A stretch of DNA of 55,795 nucleotides, taken from contig MPUH01000419.1 in NCBI GenBank assembly GCA_001970955.1, positions 1 through 55,795 on the forward strand, in the 5' to 3' direction. Shown here in pieces: positions 49,527 through 55,795 of this stretch. Position numbers and translations under genes: made by a program. Source of the stretch: Stentor coeruleus. Taxonomy: Eukaryota > Ciliophora > Heterotrichea > Heterotrichida > Stentoridae. The notes below the pieces were generated by a model, which saw only the letters and a list, made by a program, of their open reading frames with translations, did not search any database and was not told the DNA's origin. Positions within the stretch are counted from its first letter, which is position 1. Every line of letters starts with the position of its first letter.

Positions 49527-50915
49527 ATGGATTCATTGCATCTATCCCTTCGCTCTAAGTCATCATCAGGTTTAAAAAACAAACCATCTCTTATTAAAGA
49601 ACTTCAGAAAATCGCAAAACAAGTAACAACTCCAACTTCTAGAAGGAATTTATTAAAAAATGTTATAGTTCCTCAAACAACCAGAGCTTCAGCAACCGGG
49701 AAAAGTTATGAAAATTCAATAAAAAAGTTCAAGACTTCAAATTCCCATTCAAATCTATCCCTAAAAAAATCAATGACCAAATCATCATCAAAAACGCCCT
49801 CAAAAGACTTAAAACTCAAAAGTTCAAACCACTTATCAGAACCAAGTCTCTCTGGTCTAAAAAAATCAACTGATGGACCTATGAGACTAACTTTAACCCC
49901 AAAATCCTCAGTAAAACTAGTAAAAAATAGTCCAAAATCAATAACCTCAGCGAAAAAACTATTCAATTTGCTGACAAAAGAAAAAATCATAGCAAAACAA
50001 CCCAAGAAATCTATAAAAGCTATAAGTTCACGAACTTGCACAGGGACAATAAACGGCAAGCCTAAACCTAACAACCAAGATGAGATGTTTATATTACCAA
50101 ACTTTGCCCAATGTAAAGCTCAAAGTCTTATAGGGGTTCTTGATGGTCATGGAATCTATGGTCATGAAGTATCAGCTTTTGTTAAAAGACAGCTTCCTTT
50201 AATGATAGAAAACAATCTCCCATATGAAGGTAAATTCCATATAGTTACAAGTTCATCAGAATGTTCACCTGAGATTATACAGAAAATAGAAAAAGCTTTA
50301 ATTCAAGGATTTATGAATACACATAAAGCTTTGATTAATAAAAGAATTATAGATATAAATTATTCAGGTACTACAGCTATAAGTGTTTTGATACGTGATA
50401 AATATTGTATTTGTTCTAATGTTGGAGATTCTAGGGCTATTATTGGAAGATTTGATGAAACTTGGCATCCTATTGAATTAAGTCAAGATCATAAACCTTC
50501 AGATAAAAGTGAAAGGGTTAGGATTGAAGAAGCTGGAGGAAGGGTTGAACCTTTTAAAGAGTCTGGAGGACAGTTTATTGGACCTGATAGAGTATGGCTT
50601 CAACATGAACAACTTCCTGGACTTGCTATGTCTAGGTCTATAGGTGATTTGGTTGCTGCACATGTTGGAGTTATATCGGAACCTGAGGTTATTATTCATG
50701 AAATTACCCAGCAAGATAAAATACTTATAGTAGCTACTGATGGTATCTGGGAATTTATTAGTAGTTATAATTGCATACAGTTGTTATCCCAGTATTATGA
50801 AAAAGGAAATATAGAAGAAGCGTGTGATGCTTTGTTGAAACATGCAATTAGTAAGTGGAATGCTGAAGATAATGTTGTTGATGACATCACTTTTATTGTT
50901 GTGTTTTTAAATTAA
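49527..50915 (+). CDS. PP2C-type protein phosphatase, canonical
   Basis: The 462-residue protein has a basic Ser/Lys-rich N-terminal extension of about 165 residues, then a complete PP2C domain: NNQDEMF, VLDGHGIYGHEVS (near 204), YSGTTAISVLI, SNVGDSRAIIG, LSQDHKPSDKSERVRIEEAGGRV, LAMSRSIGD, VATDGIWEFIS and DDITFIVVFLN. All metal-binding Asp positions are present, unlike the phosphatase at 13.6 kb. It is predicted to be an active Mn/Mg-dependent Ser/Thr phosphatase. Its N-terminus lacks the MGxxxS motif, so it is likely soluble. Intronless; the preceding 240 bp hold only a decayed gene and AT-rich sequence. Confidence 0.95.
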   Translation: MDSLHLSLRSKSSSGLKNKPSLIKELQKIAKQVTTPTSRRNLLKNVIVPQTTRASATGKSYENSIKKFKTSNSHSNLSLKKSMTKSSSKTPSKDLKLKSSNHLSEPSLSGLKKSTDGPMRLTLTPKSSVKLVKNSPKSITSAKKLFNLLTKEKIIAKQPKKSIKAISSRTCTGTINGKPKPNNQDEMFILPNFAQCKAQSLIGVLDGHGIYGHEVSAFVKRQLPLMIENNLPYEGKFHIVTSSSECSPEIIQKIEKALIQGFMNTHKALINKRIIDINYSGTTAISVLIRDKYCICSNVGDSRAIIGRFDETWHPIELSQDHKPSDKSERVRIEEAGGRVEPFKESGGQFIGPDRVWLQHEQLPGLAMSRSIGDLVAAHVGVISEPEVIIHEITQQDKILIVATDGIWEFISSYNCIQLLSQYYEKGNIEEACDALLKHAISKWNAEDNVVDDITFIVVFLN

Positions 50916-51125
50916 ACTACGATTAATTTTTGGATTTTTTGATGAGGGGTTTTTAGGTTTGATGTTTGATTTGAGGGTTTTAGTTTTTAGGATTAAGAAT
51001 GATGGAGTTTGTAAAGTGTAAGCCTTATTATTAAAATACACTCCATCCTCAATACCTAAATAATAAAAAATACTCAACTTTTTAATATCCAAAATAATAT
51101 TTTCTCATAACATAAATCAAAATAA

Positions 51126-51665
51126 ATGGAGCCTGTGAAGGTTTTCTATGTAAAAAAAGAGTACCTTGAGACGCACACAGGAAACAAAGTGTCAAGAAAA
51201 GCTTTAGTCAAAGGTACACAAAACATCCACCTAAGTGGTAAGTGCATAATATCCCCAGGTGTTATGATTAGAGGTGATCTTGCTCCAGTTAAAATCGGCA
51301 AAAACACTATCATCCGTGAAGATGTAGTTGTTAGACCATCATACAAACGAGCTAAAGGTCATTTAAAATACATGACAATGCATATAGGTGATTATGTTTA
51401 TATAGGAGAAAATAGTATTATCTGTGCTGCGAAAATAGGCAATAATGTTTATGTTGGTAAAAATTGCATAATTTCTCATCGTTGTGTTCTTAAAGATAAC
51501 TCTCGCGTTGAAGATAATACTATACTTCATCCAGATACTGAAGTTCCACCTTTTACATTATATGGTGGACATCCTGGTATGTATAAAAGTGATCTTCCGG
51601 ATAGTACTATTTTTATTCATACTGAGTTCGCTCAAGGTTTTTATAGCAAATTCATCGCAAGTTAG
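51126..51665 (+). CDS. DCTN5: Dynactin subunit 5 (p25)
   Basis: The 179-residue protein matches dynactin p25 (about 182) along its whole length: YLETHTGNKVSRKALVKGTQNI, MIRGDLAPVKIG, then HIGDYVYIGENSIICAAKIG, VYVGKNCIISHRCVLKD, and EVPPFTLYGGHPG. The repeating hydrophobic hexapeptide pattern predicts a left-handed beta helix. p25 sits with p27 at the pointed end of dynactin and helps select membrane cargo for cytoplasmic dynein. The gene is intronless and starts at the only suitable ATG. Confidence 0.95.
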   Translation: MEPVKVFYVKKEYLETHTGNKVSRKALVKGTQNIHLSGKCIISPGVMIRGDLAPVKIGKNTIIREDVVVRPSYKRAKGHLKYMTMHIGDYVYIGENSIICAAKIGNNVYVGKNCIISHRCVLKDNSRVEDNTILHPDTEVPPFTLYGGHPGMYKSDLPDSTIFIHTEFAQGFYSKFIAS

Positions 51666-52114
51666 TTGTTATTAAATTTTTCAATATTTTTTACTTTTTG
51701 TATTAAGAGTTTTAAGTTAAAAGCTGAAAATGCACTGAATTTTTTAGTTTGGAGGTTTTAAAATAGAGAAAATCAATATGGAAGAGGTTTTTTGACTGAG
51801 GAGTATGATAAAAGATAAGGGATTTGCGTCTTGGAGATATTTTTAAAGATGAGAAATGTGAACATGATAGGCTTTTCCTTAAAAAATATTCATGCACATA
51901 CGTATTTCTATTGATACTATCTCTCCTAGTCTTTCAGTACCTATCAGTTACCAAGGGTAGATCATTAAGAAAAATAATAAATCATATGCCAAGATAGCAA
52001 AAGTTTAACACAAGTTTATCAATAATTCCTAATTGTATATAAAGGCTAGCATACCTTAAGTTTAATTGTAATTTATAATCAGAAAATATCCTAATCAAAC
52101 ATTCAATAATCAAA
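51666..52114. other. Intergenic
   Basis: No gene seen. G/A-rich after the dynactin gene and C/A-rich before the LRR gene. Confidence 0.62.
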
Positions 52115-53544
52115 ATGGAGCTTTCCGGGGAAATGATCGCTAAGTCTCACCCAGAAAAGCCAGAAAGGCTCTTAAGTCTTGAAGTATCCAAACTAAACCT
52201 TTCAAGGATATGTTCCCTTTCTTCATACCCAAAACTAAAAACCATAAATATCTCTACCAACCTCATAGAAACTCTTGAAGGTAAAGGAATAGAAAAGCTA
52301 AAAGACCTCAAAGAACTCGATGTATCATGTAACTCCTTATCAAACTCAAATGGGTTGACTAATCCTGGCCTATTAAAACTAAATATTTCTTTCAATAGAA
52401 TCGAAGGTTTAGAAAATCTTTCAAAAGTATTTCCTAATCAGATCTTACAAACAATTCGTGCTGAAGGGAATCTTATATGCTCAATGAAGCCTTTAAGTGG
52501 TTTTTTTTCTCTAAAAGTCTTAGACTTATCATCAAATCTTATAGAATTCATTTCAGGAATCGAGAATGTTCAAGTAATCTTTACACAGTTAGAAGAACTA
52601 TACTTAAACCACAATAAAATCACTCAAATCTCCCCAAACGAACTCCCAGCTACATTGAAAATCCTTCAGTTACGTGGTAACCTCCTCACAAACTTGCATT
52701 TTCTCAACAAAACTCCAACTTTAGAGTCTTTAAACATCGAGCTCAACCAACTAGAAACCTTAGAATCCATGCCGAAACTACCTTTTTTAACAGAACTTTT
52801 ACTTAGTAAAAACAAAATTTTCTTATTAGGTTTTGCTACTGAAATCCATGAAATGTTCCCAGCCCTTGAACTTTTAGATCTAAGCTACAACAGTTTATAT
52901 GATCGTTTTGAATTATTAAGCCTTAGTAAAATCTATTCACTTTTTGAACTTGACCTTGAAGGAAACCCATGTTCAGAACGAATTGATTTTATAGAAAAAG
53001 CATCAATAGATTATCCAAAACTCTTAGTTCTTAATAGTTTACAGATAAATCGAAATATAGAGTAATGGATAACTAGAGATTAGATTCAAGGCCAGCAAGC
53101 CGGGCAAAGGCTATAGGCACATTTGATGAAAGTCGAGCTAAAAAAGAAGTCAAAGATATATCTGATCTCGTCACAAACAAACGAAAAGATTATTTAAAAG
53201 TTATCAAAAACATCGAACACAATATGGAAAAACAATTCTATGATGAATTCAGTTTACTTAAAGGAAGACAGTTTAAAGATCAAGATTTGTTTATAGTTAA
53301 AGAAGAAATTGAAGAAAAAGAAAATGAAGATTTAGAAGAACAAGAACAGCATTGGTTTAACACACAAATGGAATGGACGAGAAAACTTGTTGAAAGAAAA
53401 GGAGCTACTCATAGGTATATAAAAGATGATAGACCAGTAAGTTCAAGAGGAAATATAAGTAATCATATACCTTCAACAGCAAAAGTTGTGAATAGGCAAA
53501 GGAAAAAACTTGAAGAGGCAATAAAGTTTAATAAGAATAAGTAA
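52115..53544 (+). CDS. Leucine-rich-repeat and coiled-coil protein
   Basis: Residues 20-300 are LRRs of the SDS22/ciliary kind (for example LKELDVSCNSLSNSNGL, LEELYLNHNKIT, LEGNPCSE with a cap). The frame ends at 53065, but a second coding stretch (RLDSRPASRAKAIGTFDESRAKKEV to KLEEAIKFNKNK) begins directly after a canonical 15-nt interval (53062-53076, GTAATGGATAACTAG). Removing 15 nt leaves the halves one base out of frame; removing 17 nt (to 53078, also ending AG) gives 470 residues in frame. Either the intron is 17 nt or an indel lies nearby. Many LRR proteins with such a cap and coiled-coil tail are axonemal, so a ciliary role is plausible. The 52115 ATG is the first in frame. Confidence 0.78.
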
Positions 53545-53600
53545 TAAAGTGTATTACTTTATATAAGCTTTTAAAATGGCTGTTTTTATTTTATTAGAAA

Positions 53601-53894
53601 CTAATCGTCGCTTTCATCTTCTTTGTTAGAACAGCCAAATATGCAAGCGCTTAGACAGCTTTCGGATGTGTCAGTTCCTGGAGCTCTTGCAAAGAACTTT
53701 GTCCAGCTTGATTTCTTTGAGTCTTCGGCGCCAATTTCTTGTTTGATGCACAGGTCAGAACAATAGTCTTTTTTGCATTTCACTATATCCTCGTCGCTGT
53801 CGCAAGCTTTTTTACAGAAAAGCCTATTTGGGTTTGTAGCATTGTAATTTTCATTACAAGCTGCATAGCATGAGCCAATATTAAACATGGACAT
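53601..53894 (-). CDS. Small CX3C-rich protein, 97 aa
   Basis: The protein has five CX3C-type pairs: SCYAAC, FCKKAC, YCSDLC, and SCLSACIFGC near the end, separated by 10-45 residues, with acidic tail EDESDD. There is no signal peptide. Twin CX3C or CX9C pairs are typical of small proteins folded by the Mia40 pathway in the mitochondrial intermembrane space, or of metal-binding proteins. Spacing does not match the standard Tim or CHCH families, so I assign no family. The gene is convergent with the LRR gene, 56 bp away, and divergent from Pth (58 bp). Confidence 0.7.
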   Translation of the reverse strand: MSMFNIGSCYAACNENYNATNPNRLFCKKACDSDEDIVKCKKDYCSDLCIKQEIGAEDSKKSSWTKFFARAPGTDTSESCLSACIFGCSNKEDESDD

Positions 53895-53952
53895 TATAGA
53901 TTATAATTTACGTAATCAAAATTAGTTAGCAATTTGATATGGGTATAACAAA

Positions 53953-54453
53953 ATGGAATTTGTGTATAAGTGTATTATTGGACTAGGTAACCCAGGAAAC
54001 CAAAACACTTCTCGTCACAATGTAGCAAGGCTGTATTTAGATTCTTTAGGATCTTCTTGGAATCGTATTAATAATGGTGAAGTATCTGTAATCGAAGGAA
54101 TAATACTATACAAACCATCTGGATCAATAAATACATGCGGCCAACAAATAAAACAAGCTGTAAAACAATTCAGAATAACAAATGAAGAATTTATTGTTAT
54201 TCATGATAATATCGACATACCTTTAGGTCAAATTGTTGTAAATAAACATAATGCTAAAGGGCATAGTGGAATTAAATCATTGACTCAAGCATTTCAAAAC
54301 CAGGAATTTAATAAACTTCATATTGGGATAGGTCGGCCAACAGGTGGGGAAATCAAAGATTATGTTTTGTCATCTTTTTCAAGAAACGAACTTGAATATC
54401 TTCATAATAATGTATATCCTCAATGCTCAAGACAATTAAGGTTATGTAGATAG
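53953..54453 (+). CDS. Peptidyl-tRNA hydrolase, bacterial/organellar type
   Basis: The 166-residue protein shows the Pth fold markers: IIGLGNPGNQNTSRHNVARL (conserved Asn and catalytic His), VIHDNIDIPLGQIVVN (catalytic Asp), NAKGHSGIKSL (usual GSGGHNGLKS) and LHIGIGRPTGG. It releases peptides from prematurely dropped peptidyl-tRNA. Eukaryotic nuclear copies of this type usually serve mitochondria; no clear presequence is visible, as the enzyme domain begins at residue 7. Slightly shorter than bacterial enzymes (about 190) at the C-terminus. A/T-rich codon use matches neighbours. Confidence 0.92.
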   Translation: MEFVYKCIIGLGNPGNQNTSRHNVARLYLDSLGSSWNRINNGEVSVIEGIILYKPSGSINTCGQQIKQAVKQFRITNEEFIVIHDNIDIPLGQIVVNKHNAKGHSGIKSLTQAFQNQEFNKLHIGIGRPTGGEIKDYVLSSFSRNELEYLHNNVYPQCSRQLRLCR

Positions 54454-54724
54454 GAAGAAATAAACTATTAATTAAATACTGGCAACTTAGAGTTAGAAAT
54501 GTTTTTGTATTGGATTTTTATGAGAAATGATATAATATTGGTGTAATAGGATGCTTTTTGATAAGGCTAATTTTTAAAAATTATATGTTTATGCAAGTTT
54601 GAGTATGTGGAAATTTATAGCCAGATCTTTCGTTATTACCGGCTGTTCTAACTATATTGATATTTTTTAGCCTATATGGTAATGGTGAATTTCTAGTCTT
54701 TCCTATGTTAGTATTAAATATAAA

Positions 54725-55795
54725 ATGGATTCTGATAGGAAATTGATAACATATTTTCATGATTTGGCGCTTGATGCTATGTATTATGAAAATCCTATTT
54801 GGGTTTTTGTTGACCTTAAGATAAAAATCCAAAAAAGACTTCTAAGCATAGCCAAAAATAAAGAAATTGAAAGAATTTTTATTCTTGACAGCCTCCTATT
54901 TAAGGACTTGAATGACACTACCCATGATTATAATTCAACAATTAAACGATTTAGAACATATTATTTTATAGAGAAAGAGGCCTCTTTTCAAAATTTTAAA
55001 AGTATCTTTATCAAAGATACTTTTATTTTCGCGCCAAAAAATTGTGTAGATGATTTGAATGCGCTTTTTATTTCCGGGAATAAATTTTTTGATTTTACTT
55101 TTTTACTAAATGCAAGACTATCAGAAGAGGGAACGACTCCAAGATCTATTTTCGTGCTTTTAGCTGGAATAGATGAACAACCAGCTATTAAAAATCTGAT
55201 AAAAATGCACCTAGGCACCATAGAAAACTATAAAACTGATGCTGCAGAAAACAAGATAAGTATATCTGATAAGATTTTAGCATTGAAATCTAAATATTTT
55301 CAGCTTATTCAAGTAAAAGAGATTTCAAATCTTGAACTTTTTTTTAATCATTACAATGAAGTGAAGATATATAAAATCGAAGACTTAGTGGATACTTTGC
55401 ACAACCTCTCCCGCCAAAATAAATTCAGCCAATTTATTTTTATAGCAAGAGAGTTTTTAATTGCTGGCTACTTTAATTTGGTAAATGAAATAATCAACAG
55501 TTACTTTAAAAAATCATTAGAAATATTTAAAATCATGAAAGATTTTCAATATTTTCTTTTGAGCTTCAAAATATCAAACCTTTTTGAAAGAATCATTAGA
55601 AATCCGGAGGACTCAGGTCTATTATTAACTTTTCTTTATGACTATTTTGTTAGACTAAATATAAAGAACCTTAAAGGCTTGAATAATCCTAAGTTAGATA
55701 TAAGCTATCTGGAAGTTTGCAATGATCCAATTATTTTTGAAGTAATTGATAGAGATTATAAAAATCATATTTTGATGCTTCTAGAGAGGGAAAAG
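54725..55795 (+). CDS. Hypothetical protein, 3' end beyond the window
   Basis: An ATG at 54725 opens 357 codons that stay open to the last base of the window, so the gene is incomplete at its 3' end. The protein is helical and hydrophilic with scattered aromatic residues (for example NPIWVFVDLKIKIQKRLL, RSIFVLLAGIDEQPAIKN, LVNEIINSYFKKSLEIF). No signal peptide, membrane span or known motif is visible. It uses C-ending codons (gcc, acc, agc, ctc, cgc) somewhat more than its neighbours. Function unknown. Confidence 0.8.
   Translation, partial: MDSDRKLITYFHDLALDAMYYENPIWVFVDLKIKIQKRLLSIAKNKEIERIFILDSLLFKDLNDTTHDYNSTIKRFRTYYFIEKEASFQNFKSIFIKDTFIFAPKNCVDDLNALFISGNKFFDFTFLLNARLSEEGTTPRSIFVLLAGIDEQPAIKNLIKMHLGTIENYKTDAAENKISISDKILALKSKYFQLIQVKEISNLELFFNHYNEVKIYKIEDLVDTLHNLSRQNKFSQFIFIAREFLIAGYFNLVNEIINSYFKKSLEIFKIMKDFQYFLLSFKISNLFERIIRNPEDSGLLLTFLYDYFVRLNIKNLKGLNNPKLDISYLEVCNDPIIFEVIDRDYKNHILMLLEREK

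Noticed and set aside
54581..54832. 83-codon minus-strand open frame overlapping the right-edge gene
   Set aside because: It overlaps the start of a much longer frame on the other strand and shows no family signal; part (KNINIVRTAGNNERSGYKF) looks coding-like, so it could be a fragment, but support is too weak.
1..55795. TGA as tryptophan or a general change of the genetic code
   Set aside because: Tryptophan is coded by TGG throughout, and intact genes end cleanly at TAA, TAG and TGA (for example TGA for the SSNA1-like and CFAP97-like genes).
1..55795. tRNA, rRNA, CRISPR arrays or transposase genes
   Set aside because: I looked for T-loop and paired-stem patterns, regularly spaced repeats and transposase motifs in the gene-free stretches and found none I could support.

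Overview
The window looks like macronuclear DNA of a heterotrich ciliate, most likely Stentor or a close relative. It is AT-rich, genes are tightly packed on both strands, and TAA, TAG and TGA all end reading frames. Many neighbouring reading frames become one protein only when an intron of exactly 15 nt (once 16 nt) is removed; 15-16 nt introns are a hallmark of heterotrichs, and Stentor combines them with the standard genetic code. The encoded proteins are eukaryotic (eL31, NC2beta, NAP1, dynactin p25, p24 cargo receptor, SSNA1, ABCC transporter). I know of no operon logic here; neighbours are mostly independent genes.

Layout. 0.3-8.3 kb: a four-span membrane protein (junction unresolved), an unknown 332-aa protein, and a 1501-aa membrane protein of the TmcB/TmcC-PAS type split by one intron. 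8.4-21.2 kb: eL31, a coiled-coil protein on the minus strand, then a signalling cluster: two cyclic-nucleotide-gated-type K+ channels, a PP2C phosphatase with an N-myristoylation motif, a TPR protein with two cyclic-nucleotide-binding domains, a SETD9-like SET protein and an SSNA1/DIP13 homologue. 21.9-29.7 kb: a PQIP-repeat protein, CTP:phosphoethanolamine cytidylyltransferase, a p24 protein, a UvrD/Srs2-type helicase, and PEMT (the cytidylyltransferase and PEMT both belong to phosphatidylethanolamine/phosphatidylcholine synthesis). 30-39.2 kb: a NAP1-type histone chaperone with two lesions, NC2beta, a multiply broken gene, a CCDC148-like coiled-coil protein, a membrane-anchored DUF229 protein, a broken enkurin-type gene, an unknown protein and an XAF1-like zinc-finger gene. 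39.5-48.2 kb: an ABCC half-degenerate transporter, a CFAP97-like protein with Pro/Glu repeats, and a tandem pair of four-span membrane proteins. 48.4-55.8 kb: a heavily decayed gene, a second canonical PP2C, dynactin p25, an LRR/coiled-coil protein, a CX3C protein, peptidyl-tRNA hydrolase and a gene running off the right edge.

Three single-N positions (1990, 16858, 34235) are flanked by copies of the same sequence and are best read as unmerged contig overlaps; they create false duplications, two of them inside genes. Four loci carry in-frame stops or one-base frame breaks, often a TAA/TAG where glutamine would fit; decay by C-to-T change plus A-run indels is the simplest explanation, but it deserves checking against RNA.
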